Position numbers and translations under genes: made by a program. From positions 58,568-122,567 of the forward strand of contig CAYUXI010000004.1 of NCBI GenBank assembly GCA_964448855.1: DNA of 64,000 bases, given 5' to 3'. The notes under the pieces were generated by a model that was not told the DNA's origin, did no database searches, and saw only the letters and a program-made list of their open reading frames with translations. This stretch comes from QAMX01 sp964448855. GTDB taxonomy: Bacteria; Bacillota; Clostridia; Oscillospirales; QAMX01. The first letter of the stretch is position 1. Each line of letters starts with the position of its first letter. Below, piece after piece: positions 42,557 to 51,017 of the stretch.

Positions 42557-44998
42557 TTACAGGTCAATGCGAATGGTTTTGATTTCCCAGGGACGGAACT
42601 GCAGCTGCTCGCCGCATTTGGCCAGCTCGTCGCCGAGCAGGTTGACCTCTGCGGATACGTTCCCGCAGGTCGGATGGAACTGCGCCGACGCGCTCTGGTC
42701 GGAATAGTTGCAGAACCGTGCATACAGCGCACCGTTTTCCGGATAGACCGCCGTCAAAATAACGCTGTCGGAATCGGCCTGGAACTCAGCCAGAGCAGCC
42801 TGCGACAAATCGCCGGCGCCGGGCGTCAGCTCCATCGCCATCACCGGGTAGGCATAGGACAGTGCAGAACGGTGGACACCGCAGTCAGACACATCGGCCG
42901 AGAAGGGGTAGATGGAAAACTCGCCGCCAAACGTACCGTCCAGCATCCGTGTGCCGCAGGGGTAGGTGTTGGCGTAAATCAGGGGCAGAGAAATCTCGTT
43001 GCCGAATACGGACGAACCCATGCAGCCGCGGTTGAACAGCGCAACACCCTGCGTGTCATCGCGCAGCGCAACCCAATACAGCCCCTGCAGATAGGTGACA
43101 GACTGGAAGGATTCCTCCGGGCTGACCGGCTCATCCACCAGAACCTTTTTGCCTTCATACCAGAAGTCCTGCGGCTTCGCAATCTGACCATCCCAATCGG
43201 AAATGGAGAACGGAACGTCGCGAACCATCCGACGGTCGGACTTCAGAGCGGGGGTCATGACAAAGCGCAGCTTTTCCTCGTGGACGGAACCGTTGACGTT
43301 CCAATCCTCGTGAATGCCCTTCGTGATGCCGGTACGGCCGATGCGCTCGCCGTGAATATCGAAGGAGGCGGAGCAATCCAGCCGCGCCACACCTTCGGCA
43401 GCGCGCATTTCAAAGCGGAAGGGGATGGAGCCGATGGTGCCGGTCTTGACGGCACAGGCGGAATGCGCAGAAACTGTGACCTGCCAGGCTTCATCGGAAA
43501 TCACGCAGTCGACGTCCTCAATGTAGCCGCGGAACAGCTGGCCAATGCCGTTGTCCACATAGCGGCGACCGGTGGCCGCATCGTCGATCGACGCGATGCC
43601 CTGCGGCGTCAGACGAATCTGGTAGAGCGGCGTGGTCAGCATACCGGTTGCAGCATCCCAATGGAATGCACCGGCCTGGGCGGAAGCCGCCTCCTTTTCG
43701 AGGTTCAGCCGCTTGCTTTCCAGCGCATTCAGATGCACCAGCAGCTTCAGCTGGCCATCCGCAGTCAGCTCGGCTGGAACGGCGGCGCCGTTGTCGGATG
43801 CACCAGTGCAGCCCTTCGCGGAGACGACAATCCATTCGGTCACAGGGAAGGAGTTCGGGTTGAAGACGAGCACGGAGTCGTGCGTGGCATCTGCGAAGCG
43901 GTGGGTGAGATCGGAAGCGGAAGCGGCGTCGGCTTCCTGAGACGCCTGCAGCGAGGCCGGAAGGAAACGATGCGCCAGATCCAGAAGGCCGCAGATGGTG
44001 ATATCGTGGTGCTGTGCAACCAGCACGTTCTTCCAGGCGCGTTCCAGTGTTTCCTGTGCAGAAGCGCCGCCAAACATCACAGACAGCGCGTTCAGACGTT
44101 CGGCGCGGGCGGCGTTGACCTCGGCTTTGCGGCAATCGTTGAAAATCTCGTTGCCGCAGTAGCCCCACGGAATTTTTCCGTGGAAATCGTTGTCGGTTGT
44201 TACCAGAGGTTCCGTGGCTTCGCCGTAAATCTTCGGGATGTCCTCCAGCAGGATGAAGGGCCAGTTGTCGTGCTGAACGGCATCTGCAACCAACTTTTCA
44301 TACGGCTGCGTCAGGTCGTCATAGCGGGAAGCGAGCAGCGGCTCATATTTCCCAAAGCGCTCCTGGAAATCAGCCAGAGAATAGACGGAATCGGTCGGCC
44401 AGCGGCTCAGAATCCAGTTGTCGAGCGTGGTGTTGCAGTAGCCGATGCCCTCGTCGTCGTAGTCGGGAACGGCGGGAATCCCGGTGCCGTCCTTGCCGAT
44501 CCAGTTGCCCCAGGCCTTGTCAAAGGCACGCTGATAGCCATAGTTCATGACGTGCGTGCGCAAAATGGCCGCCTGGAAGCCGGAGAGCTTCAGAAGCTGC
44601 GGAGACTGATTCAACAGAGCAAATTCGGAAATGCAGTAAACCGGCGGCGTCTGGCCGAAATGCTTGAGATTGGAACGAACGGCATACGTCAATTGACGGA
44701 CGTTGGATTCGTCGGAAATAAAGAGCGAGAGCGGTTGACCGTAGGTCGTGGAGCCGAGGCCGAAGCTGCCGGGATATTTCGCAAGCGTGTCGCGGATGAG
44801 CTCAATGATCTCCGGATCGGTCTCCGACAGCTCGTCGAAAGTAAATGCTTCATAGTCCAGCCCGAACTTGAAGCCCGGATATTTCTCCAGCCAGCCAATA
44901 TGCTCCCGAAGCGTCTCTTCAACACGATCCTTCCAGAGCACAAAACCGCCATGATCGTATGTCATGACATACATGGTTTTCTTTTCGTTGTTCTGCAT
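42557..44998 (-). CDS. GH38-like alpha-mannosidase family enzyme
   Basis: An 813-residue intracellular enzyme resembling glycoside hydrolase family 38. The late metal-site signature AQHHDITICG near residue 330 is present, followed by a long beta-sandwich half (GTIGSIPFRFEM, GGEFSIYPFSADVSD). At the N-terminus, where GH38 has an HxHxDxGW metal site, the sequence reads MTYDHGGFVLWKDR, so the first zinc ligand is altered. It could be a divergent mannosidase or related N-terminal-metal family. ATG 44998 is preferred; a TTG at 45007 sits only 4 nt from GGAGG. It has its own promoter. Confidence 0.75.
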   Translation of the reverse strand: MQNNEKKTMYVMTYDHGGFVLWKDRVEETLREHIGWLEKYPGFKFGLDYEAFTFDELSETDPEIIELIRDTLAKYPGSFGLGSTTYGQPLSLFISDESNVRQLTYAVRSNLKHFGQTPPVYCISEFALLNQSPQLLKLSGFQAAILRTHVMNYGYQRAFDKAWGNWIGKDGTGIPAVPDYDDEGIGYCNTTLDNWILSRWPTDSVYSLADFQERFGKYEPLLASRYDDLTQPYEKLVADAVQHDNWPFILLEDIPKIYGEATEPLVTTDNDFHGKIPWGYCGNEIFNDCRKAEVNAARAERLNALSVMFGGASAQETLERAWKNVLVAQHHDITICGLLDLAHRFLPASLQASQEADAASASDLTHRFADATHDSVLVFNPNSFPVTEWIVVSAKGCTGASDNGAAVPAELTADGQLKLLVHLNALESKRLNLEKEAASAQAGAFHWDAATGMLTTPLYQIRLTPQGIASIDDAATGRRYVDNGIGQLFRGYIEDVDCVISDEAWQVTVSAHSACAVKTGTIGSIPFRFEMRAAEGVARLDCSASFDIHGERIGRTGITKGIHEDWNVNGSVHEEKLRFVMTPALKSDRRMVRDVPFSISDWDGQIAKPQDFWYEGKKVLVDEPVSPEESFQSVTYLQGLYWVALRDDTQGVALFNRGCMGSSVFGNEISLPLIYANTYPCGTRMLDGTFGGEFSIYPFSADVSDCGVHRSALSYAYPVMAMELTPGAGDLSQAALAEFQADSDSVILTAVYPENGALYARFCNYSDQSASAQFHPTCGNVSAEVNLLGDELAKCGEQLQFRPWEIKTIRIDL

Positions 44999-45071
44999 GA
45001 TGTACAATTAGCCTCCAGTGTTTTCCAGTGTGGGCAACAGATAGTCTGCCGGGCAAAATCCCGGATAATTA

Positions 45072-45100
45072 AGTATAGCAGAATTCGCCTATGAAGTCAA
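45072..45100 (-). promoter_or_regulatory. Promoter of GH38-like gene
   Basis: On the minus strand TTGACT, 17 bp and TATACT with TGC before the -10. Confidence 0.85.
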
Positions 45101-45119
45101 GAAGCGGAGCGGGGGACAC

Positions 45120-45545
45120 CTATTTCGACAGCAGAATCAGCCCCACTCCAGCCAGACAGAGCCCAGCGATCTGCCGAACAGACAGTGCTTCCCGATAAAA
45201 ACACAGTCCGATGATCAGCAGCACACACGTCAGCGCACTGCTTGCCACCAGCTGAGCGATGCTGATTTTCCAACCGGCACGATAGATGCAGACAAAGCCG
45301 AACTCCAGCCCGACCACCGCCGCACCGAGTACATAGGCCGTCCAGTTGGTTTTGCCGAGCTCGGCCCAGAGATTCTTCTGGCCAGCCGTGCAGAAAAACA
45401 GGAGCAGCGAACAGACCGCAGCCGTCAAATAGGTGATGAACAGGGATGCGAACGTGTTGACTGCGCCCGGCGTCGATTTGGTTGCCAGATGGTAGGCCGT
45501 ATTCGCAGCGACCACAATCAGAATGGGCCAGATCATAGACCACAT
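45120..45545 (-). CDS. Half-size EamA/DMT family membrane protein
   Basis: A 141-residue protein with four to five hydrophobic helices, the size of one EamA repeat. The end EALSVRQIAGLCLAGVGLILL is the typical closing motif of drug/metabolite transporter proteins. Single-repeat members are thought to work as dimers. ATG 45545 is chosen because AAAGGAG would lie 3 nt from the first ATG (45554) but 12 nt from this one. Substrate unknown. Confidence 0.8.
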   Translation of the reverse strand: MWSMIWPILIVVAANTAYHLATKSTPGAVNTFASLFITYLTAAVCSLLLFFCTAGQKNLWAELGKTNWTAYVLGAAVVGLEFGFVCIYRAGWKISIAQLVASSALTCVLLIIGLCFYREALSVRQIAGLCLAGVGLILLSK

Positions 45546-45574
45546 GAGTGGCATTTCTCCTTTTCAAAAGCGTA

Positions 45575-45610
45575 GAAAAACCGTATGGAAGATAGAGGCC
45601 TTCCATACGG
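45575..45610 (-). terminator. Terminator of the amino acid ABC operon
   Basis: On the minus strand CCGTATGGAAG, 8-nt loop, CTTCCATACGG and TTTTT. Confidence 0.92.
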
Positions 45611-45621
45611 CAGATGGTACC

Positions 45622-46344
45622 TTACAGAACCTTGCTGAGAAAATCGCGGGTGCGCTGATTCTGCGGGTTGGAGAAAATCTCCGACGGCGAGTTTTCTTCG
45701 ACGATCAGGCCGTTGTCCATGAAGAGGACGCGGCTGGCGACCTCCCGCGCAAACCCCATCTCATGCGTGACGACCACCATGGTCATCCCGTCAGCGGCGA
45801 GCTGCTTCATAACGTCCAGTACTTCGCCGACCATTTCAGGGTCCAACGCACTGGTCGGCTCATCAAAGAGCATGATTTCCGGATTCATGGCCAGCGCCCG
45901 CGCAATTCCGACACGCTGCTGCTGACCGCCGGAAAGCTGCCGGGGATAGGCGTCAGCCTTGTCCCGCAGCCCGACACGGCTCAAAAGCGTCAGCGCCGCT
46001 TCATCCGCTTCCTCCTGCGTTTTCAGCCTCAGCTTGACCGGTGCCAGCGTGAGGTTCCGCTGAACACTCAAATGCGGGAAGAGGTTGAAGCCCTGAAACA
46101 CCATGCCCATCTTCATGCGGAGCTTGTTGACGTTGAAATTCTTTTGCGTCGTCAGCTCGTCATCGACATAGATTTCGCCCGAGGTCGGCTGCTCCAACAG
46201 GTTCAGACAGCGCAGAAACGTCGATTTGCCGGAACCGGACGGGCCGATCACAACGATCTTTTCACCTTTTTCAATGTGCTCCGTGATGCCGTTTAAGACT
46301 GACAGCTTTCCAAAGCTCTTGTGGAGATCATGAACGCGTATCAT
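45622..46344 (-). CDS. Polar amino acid ABC transporter ATP-binding protein
   Basis: A 240-residue ATPase of the GlnQ/HisP type. Walker A is GPSGSGKST near residue 34, the Q-loop FQGFNLFPH near 86, the signature LSGGQQQR near 137 and Walker B IMLFDEPTSALDPE near 160. ATG 46344 follows GGAGG and overlaps the permease gene by 17 bp. It energises uptake by the permease and binding protein upstream in the same operon. Confidence 0.96.
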   Translation of the reverse strand: MIRVHDLHKSFGKLSVLNGITEHIEKGEKIVVIGPSGSGKSTFLRCLNLLEQPTSGEIYVDDELTTQKNFNVNKLRMKMGMVFQGFNLFPHLSVQRNLTLAPVKLRLKTQEEADEAALTLLSRVGLRDKADAYPRQLSGGQQQRVGIARALAMNPEIMLFDEPTSALDPEMVGEVLDVMKQLAADGMTMVVVTHEMGFAREVASRVLFMDNGLIVEENSPSEIFSNPQNQRTRDFLSKVL

Positions 46345-47053
46345 TGGCGTGCATCCTCCTTTCGATTTTGCCAAAGATAAAGGACAACAGCGTTGTCATC
46401 ATCAGGTACACCACAGCCACGCCGACCAGCGGCATGAACGCGGAATAGGTTCGGCTTCTGATGATGTCGCCCGCACGGGTCAAATCCGTGATGGAGATAT
46501 AGCCGACAACGGAGGTCTCCTTCAGGAGAACAATGACCTCGTTGGCCAACGTCGGCAGGATATTTTTGAATGCCTGCGGCAAAATGATGTAGCGCATGGT
46601 CTGCGTCTGGTTGAAGCCGAGCGACCGGGCTGCTTCCGTCTGACCGCGATCAATCGACTGAATCCCGGAACGGACGATTTCTGCGACATAGGCGCCGCTG
46701 TTCATGCCGAACGCGATGATGGCCACCACCATGCCCGGAATGCGGATGCCGGAAAACACCACGTAGTTGACAATCAGGAGCTGAATCAACAGCGGTGTGC
46801 CGCGGAAAACCGTCAGATACACCTGCGCAAAGCCACGCGCCAGACGGTTGCGGGAAAGGCGGAGCAGCGCGAGAATCACGCCCAGGATAATACCGATCAG
46901 GACAGAACCCAGCGTAATGTAGAGCGTGATCTTCAGACCGTCAACCAGCTGAAGCCAACGGTCGTGGTAAATGAAATTCTGATAAAATTCAGCGGACAAA
47001 TCCTGCCACCAGAGACTGATGGAGTGCCAGACCTGTTCAAACCATGCTGTCAT
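46328..47053 (-). CDS. Polar amino acid ABC transporter permease
   Basis: A 241-residue permease of the HisM/GlnP type with five transmembrane segments. It contains VFRGTPLLIQL near residue 82 and the EAA coupling loop with EAARSLGFNQTQTMRYIILPQAFKN near 140-163. A single permease gene suggests a homodimer. It lies 78 bp after the binding-protein gene. Confidence 0.96.
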   Translation of the reverse strand: MTAWFEQVWHSISLWWQDLSAEFYQNFIYHDRWLQLVDGLKITLYITLGSVLIGIILGVILALLRLSRNRLARGFAQVYLTVFRGTPLLIQLLIVNYVVFSGIRIPGMVVAIIAFGMNSGAYVAEIVRSGIQSIDRGQTEAARSLGFNQTQTMRYIILPQAFKNILPTLANEVIVLLKETSVVGYISITDLTRAGDIIRSRTYSAFMPLVGVAVVYLMMTTLLSFIFGKIERRMHANDTRS

Positions 47054-47131
47054 GAGATCATCCTTTTACTGTAGTGAAAGGCTGCGGACCGCGCAGTGCG
47101 GCCCGCAGCCGAATGATGTGTTTTCGAAGTG

Positions 47132-47935
47132 TTAGTTGTCGGCGCGGACAATCACGGCCTGCTCAGAGGTGTAGTAGCTGGCGGAGAAGTCAACCTGAGC
47201 GGAACGTTCTGCATCAACGGTCATACCGGCAATGACAAAATCAACGTTGCCGCTGTCCAGCTCAAGGAGCAGGGAATCGAACGCCGTATTGACGATTTCC
47301 AGTGTCTTGTTGGCTTTCTTTGCAATCAGCTTTGCGATTTCAATGTCGAAGCCGACAATGGTGCCATCGTCCAGCGTGTATTCAAACGGCGGGAATTCGG
47401 CGTTGGTGCCGACGCGCAGAACGCCTTCGGTGCCGATCTGATCGCCTGTGATGTAAGCGTCGCGTTCGTCCTGCGGCGTCTCGATGAAGCCCTTGATCAG
47501 GTTGTCGTAGGTGCCGTCGCTCTTGATTTCGTTCAGGACGACATCAATCAGACCGAGCAGCTCGGAATTGCCTTTTTTGACGGCAATGGCGTAATCCTCC
47601 GGATCAAAGGTGATCGAGGTCTGGATTTTGAGGGCCGAGTTGGCGGCAACAATGTTCTTGGCCGGTTCCATATCGACAATGACGCAGTCGATCTTGCCGT
47701 CAGCCAGTGCCAGAGCAGCGTCGATGGCCTTGGAATACTGCTTCACTTCGGCATCCTTGATGGTGGAAGCGATATTGATATCGCCGGTGGTGCCGAGCTG
47801 GACGCCGATCGTCTTGCCGACCAGATCGTCAACTGTCTCGATCTTAACGGACTTCGGAGTCGAGGAGCAGGAAGCAAAGCAGCAGAGCATCATCAGAAGA
47901 GCCAGGAACAGGCTGATTTTTTTCATGGATTTCAT
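47132..47935 (-). CDS. Circularly permuted amino acid ABC binding lipoprotein
   Basis: A 267-residue lipoprotein (lipobox FASC, Cys23). All elements of a GlnH/ArtJ-like family 3 solute-binding protein are present but in swapped order. Residues 33-150 hold what is normally the second half: DDLVGKTIGVQLGTTGD (36-52), GKIDCVIVDMEPAK (80-93) and SDGTYDNLIKGF (139-150). A linker (about 151-170) leads to the usual N-terminal lobe: VLRVGTNAEFPPFEY (172-186), GFDIEIAKLIA and SASYYTSEQAVIV at the end. The protein ends where the hinge to lobe 2 normally continues. The frame is intact and AGGAGG lies 9 nt before ATG 47935. It should still fold into a two-lobe ligand trap. The neighbours are the matching permease and ATPase. 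Confidence 0.9.
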   Translation of the reverse strand: MKSMKKISLFLALLMMLCCFASCSSTPKSVKIETVDDLVGKTIGVQLGTTGDINIASTIKDAEVKQYSKAIDAALALADGKIDCVIVDMEPAKNIVAANSALKIQTSITFDPEDYAIAVKKGNSELLGLIDVVLNEIKSDGTYDNLIKGFIETPQDERDAYITGDQIGTEGVLRVGTNAEFPPFEYTLDDGTIVGFDIEIAKLIAKKANKTLEIVNTAFDSLLLELDSGNVDFVIAGMTVDAERSAQVDFSASYYTSEQAVIVRADN

Positions 47936-47960
47936 GGGTAATAACCTCCTGAATTTTTAG

Positions 47961-47988
47961 AAGGGAAGAAGCCTTAAGCGCTTCCCTT
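47961..47988. repeat. Inverted repeat in leader of binding-protein gene
   Basis: AAGGGAAG and CTTCCCTT form an 8-bp stem 26 bp upstream of the binding-protein gene, without a T run. No convincing promoter is visible further upstream; TAGAAT near 48001-48006 on the minus strand is the best -10 candidate. Confidence 0.5.
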
Positions 47989-48167
47989 ACGTGAACGAAC
48001 CATATTCTACTACAAATGGCTTCAAAAAGCAATGCATAAACCTACATTCTTCTGCAAGAAAAAAGATTCATCCTTGTGTAGATTGACGATGCAGCACCTG
48101 TTTTCGCATAAATCCACGCGCTGCGCATAGCATAAAATGAGCTTTGAACAGGATGGAGGGGACAGAG

Positions 48168-48464
48168 ATGGCCAAACCGACGAATTCACAGAAAAAAACA
48201 GAACGAAACCGGACGCTTTTCCGATTGGTAATCTGCGCCGCTGTGCTGCTGACAGCCGCCATGCTGCACGGCCGGACACAGCGCGGTGCGGAATGGCCGA
48301 ATGGCGCAGAAGCCGTCTTTGCGGAGATCGGCCACCGGCTGGGAAAAGCTGCAGAAGCCGAAAGAATGGGGCAGCCCGTTGCCGTCGCACAGACCCATGC
48401 ACAGTTCGCGGAGTCTGCCGAAACGAAGCCGACGGACCGAGTCCCGGCTGTTGCAGGAAATTGA
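48168..48464 (+). CDS. Small single-span membrane protein, possible M50 partner
   Basis: A 98-residue protein with a basic N-terminus, one transmembrane helix (about 17-34) and a polar, Ala/Glu-rich extracytoplasmic tail. No family recognised. ATG 48168 follows GGAGG. It ends 1 bp before the start of the M50 protease gene. In Bacillus the SpoIVFB protease is cotranscribed with the membrane protein SpoIVFA, and this gene is in that position but lacks the M23-like domain. A partner role is inference. Confidence 0.65.
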   Translation: MAKPTNSQKKTERNRTLFRLVICAAVLLTAAMLHGRTQRGAEWPNGAEAVFAEIGHRLGKAAEAERMGQPVAVAQTHAQFAESAETKPTDRVPAVAGN

Positions 48465-48465
48465 T

Positions 48466-49119
48466 TTGAACCGTGATTTTGTCCGTTTTTCGATTACAAA
48501 TGGGTTCCTGTTTACATGGATTCTGCTGTTTGCAGTCTGCGGCTTCTGCGGTGGAATGACCGTTCTCTGCTGCGCCTTGCTGCACGAGCTGGCACATATG
48601 GGCGTTGTTCGCCTTTGCGGCGGCCACCTGAGCGCGTTGGAGCTGCGGATGGATGGCTTCCGGATGGAGACGACACTGCCGCCGACGACGTCCTATCCGC
48701 GTGAGGTCATGTGCTTGGCCAGCGGTGCCGCCGCGAATCTGCTGGCCGGATTCCTGATGGTGTGTATCTTTGCAAAAAGTGAATATATATACATTCTCGG
48801 CGGCGCGAACATCGCAGTCGGCCTCTTCAATCTGGCACCGGCAGGCCGCTTTGACGGAGGCAAAATCGTGCGGCTCTGCGCGGAATATGCGCTCGGCCCC
48901 AAACGGGGAGAATTCGTGGCGCACCTGATTTCCGGCCTGTCGGCGCTGACGGTGCTTGTGTGCGGCGGCCTGCTGTTCCGAGCGTCCGGCCGAAATCCGA
49001 TGGTGGCCGTGACAACGCTCTACTTGTCGTTTCTGCTTGGGTGTGATATAATAAAGATAGATCAACGATTCTCACTGAGAAAACGAAAACGGAGGAAAAC
49101 GTATCAATGCGTTCGGTAA
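48466..49119 (+). CDS. M50 family site-2 protease (SpoIVFB-like)
   Basis: A 217-residue intramembrane metalloprotease with about five to six hydrophobic segments. The zinc motif HELAH is at 40-44 and the third ligand Asp130 in NLAPAGRFDGG, as in the SpoIVFB/FtsW-linked group. It starts at TTG 48466 with AGGA 7 nt upstream, right after the preceding stop. In spore formers SpoIVFB activates pro-sigma-K; the substrate here is not known. The 3' end overlaps the next gene by 13 bp. Confidence 0.87.
   Translation: MNRDFVRFSITNGFLFTWILLFAVCGFCGGMTVLCCALLHELAHMGVVRLCGGHLSALELRMDGFRMETTLPPTTSYPREVMCLASGAAANLLAGFLMVCIFAKSEYIYILGGANIAVGLFNLAPAGRFDGGKIVRLCAEYALGPKRGEFVAHLISGLSALTVLVCGGLLFRASGRNPMVAVTTLYLSFLLGCDIIKIDQRFSLRKRKRRKTYQCVR
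49024..49052 (+). promoter_or_regulatory. Promoter of TIGR03960-type gene
   Basis: TTGTCG, 17 bp and TATAAT inside the end of the M50 gene, 55 bp before the next start. Confidence 0.8.
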
Positions 49120-51017
49120 ATGGAACATCCGAACCATGCAAACGACAGAAAATTATGAACGATCGAAACACTGAAATCAATCCGAAGCTCGCACGGATAC
49201 TCCAACGCGTGCAGAAACCGGCACGGTATACCGGCGGGGAATACGGTTCAACGATCAAAGACAAACAGGAAGTGGATATCCGGTACGCCTTCTGCTATCC
49301 GGACGTCTATGAAGTGGGGATGTCCAACCTCGGCGTGCGGATTCTGTACGGCGCACTGAATGCGACCGATGGCGTCTGGTGCGAACGCGCCTATACGCCG
49401 TGGCCGGACATGGAAGCGGAAATGCGCCGGGAGCAGCTCCTGCTCTATGCACTGGAAAGCGGTGACCCGCTGAAACAGTTTGATTTTCTCGGCTTTACCC
49501 TGCAATATGAAATGTGCTATACCAACGTCCTGACCATGCTCGATCTGGCCGGAATTCCGCTGCTGGCGCGGGATCGCGGCCCGAACGATCCGATTGTCAT
49601 GTGCGGCGGCCCTTGTACCTATAACGCCGAACCGATGGCCGATTTCTTCGACCTGATGGCGATTGGCGAAGGCGAGGAAATGCTGCCGGAGCTGATGCTC
49701 CTTTACCGCCGGATGGGCGGCCGTCAGGCCGATCGACAGGCCTTCCTGAAGGCCGCGGCGACAGAGCTGAAGGGCTTTTACGTGCCGTCTCTGTACCGCG
49801 ATACATACGACGGCGCAGAAACCGTCGCCATGGAGCCGCTGGAGGGCGTTCCGCCCCGCGTCACAAAGCGCATCGTCCAGGATCTGGATACGGCAATTTT
49901 CCCGACCGTTTATCCAGTTCCGTCCACCGAGGTGATTCACGACCGCGCCGTGATCGAGCTGTTCCGCGGCTGCATCCGCGGCTGCCGCTTCTGCCAGGCC
50001 GGCCATACCTACCGCCCCATCCGCGAAAAATCGCCGGAGGTGCTGGCGCGACAGGCCATTGAACAGCTGCAGTTCACCGGCTGCGAGGAGCTGGCCATGA
50101 CCTCACTTTCCACCAGTGATTACAGCGGCCTGCGCCCGCTCTGTGACGAGCTGCTGGCCTACTGCGATGAACGAAAAATCAATCTCTCCGTGCCGTCTCT
50201 CCGCGCTGACAGTTTCTCGACGGAGCTGTCGGAGCGCATCAGCGGCGTGCGGAAAAGCTCTATCACCTTCGCACCGGAAGCGGGCTCACAGCGCCTCCGT
50301 GACGTCATCAATAAGAACATCACGGAGGAGGAGCTGCTCCGCGCCTGCGGTCAAATGTTCTCTCACGGCTGGAGCAGCGTCAAACTGTATTTCATGCTCG
50401 GCCTGCCGACTGAAACGGACGATGACATCCGCGCCATTGCCGAGCTGGCAGAGAAGGTGGTTCAAACCTGGCGCATGACCGCGAAAAATAAAATGAAAGG
50501 CGTTCGCGTGACGGTTTCCACCTCACTCTTCATTCCGAAACCATTCACCCCGTTCCAGTGGGAGCCGATGTGCCCGATGGACGAGCTGCGGCGCAAGGTG
50601 TCGGTGCTGCGCGGTGCCATCCGCTCCAAATCGATTGTCTACCATTACCATGACCCGGAAACCAGCTTTTTGGAGGGCGTGTTCGCCCGTGGCGACCGGC
50701 GGCTGGCGCCGGTGATTCTGGAAGCCTGGCGAAACGGCTGCCGCCTGGACGCATGGGACGAGCAGTTCAAGTTTGACGTCTGGATGAAGGCATTCGAAAC
50801 GTGCAACATCGACCCGCACACCTATGTCCGGCAGCGGCGACTGGACGAAACGCTGCCCTGGACGGTGATTGACTGCGGCGTCACGGATGCATACCTGAAA
50901 CGCAGCCTGGCTGATGCCCATGCGGGAAAAATTACACCGGACTGCCGTGCCGCAACCGGAAAATGCTCCGGCTGCGGAGCGTCCAGACTCTTGAATGGAG
51001 GAACCTGTGATGTCTGA
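49107..51017 (+). CDS. TIGR03960-type B12-binding/radical SAM protein
   Basis: A 636-residue protein. The N-terminal 240 residues are a cobalamin-binding-like domain (ILQRVQKPARYTGGE, then YPDVYEVGMSNLGVRILY). The radical SAM domain follows with CIRGCRFCQAGHTYRP near residue 295 and a C-terminal catalytic barrel. ATG 49107 is chosen for GGAGG 11 nt upstream; ATG 49155 fits the usual family N-terminus but has no ribosome site. The family is always next to the TIGR03936 gene, as here. The reaction is unknown; tRNA or ribosomal modification has been suggested for similar proteins. Confidence 0.9.
   Translation: MRSVNGTSEPCKRQKIMNDRNTEINPKLARILQRVQKPARYTGGEYGSTIKDKQEVDIRYAFCYPDVYEVGMSNLGVRILYGALNATDGVWCERAYTPWPDMEAEMRREQLLLYALESGDPLKQFDFLGFTLQYEMCYTNVLTMLDLAGIPLLARDRGPNDPIVMCGGPCTYNAEPMADFFDLMAIGEGEEMLPELMLLYRRMGGRQADRQAFLKAAATELKGFYVPSLYRDTYDGAETVAMEPLEGVPPRVTKRIVQDLDTAIFPTVYPVPSTEVIHDRAVIELFRGCIRGCRFCQAGHTYRPIREKSPEVLARQAIEQLQFTGCEELAMTSLSTSDYSGLRPLCDELLAYCDERKINLSVPSLRADSFSTELSERISGVRKSSITFAPEAGSQRLRDVINKNITEEELLRACGQMFSHGWSSVKLYFMLGLPTETDDDIRAIAELAEKVVQTWRMTAKNKMKGVRVTVSTSLFIPKPFTPFQWEPMCPMDELRRKVSVLRGAIRSKSIVYHYHDPETSFLEGVFARGDRRLAPVILEAWRNGCRLDAWDEQFKFDVWMKAFETCNIDPHTYVRQRRLDETLPWTVIDCGVTDAYLKRSLADAHAGKITPDCRAATGKCSGCGASRLLNGGTCDV

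Noticed and set aside
42398..45094. Plus-strand open frame of almost 900 codons opposite the GH38-like gene
   Set aside because: The composition is Arg/Gly/Gln-rich without domains. It passes straight through a terminator hairpin and is the shadow of the minus-strand enzyme.
47132..47935. Permuted binding protein as two fused gene fragments or an assembly error
   Set aside because: There are no duplicated or missing motifs, the frame is continuous, and signal peptide, ribosome site and operon neighbours are normal. Raw reads were not available, so this is a judgement.
48022..49065. Minus-strand frame opposite the M50 protease pair
   Set aside because: Low-complexity Gln/Arg-rich sequence without motifs; the plus strand shows HELAH and transmembrane segments.
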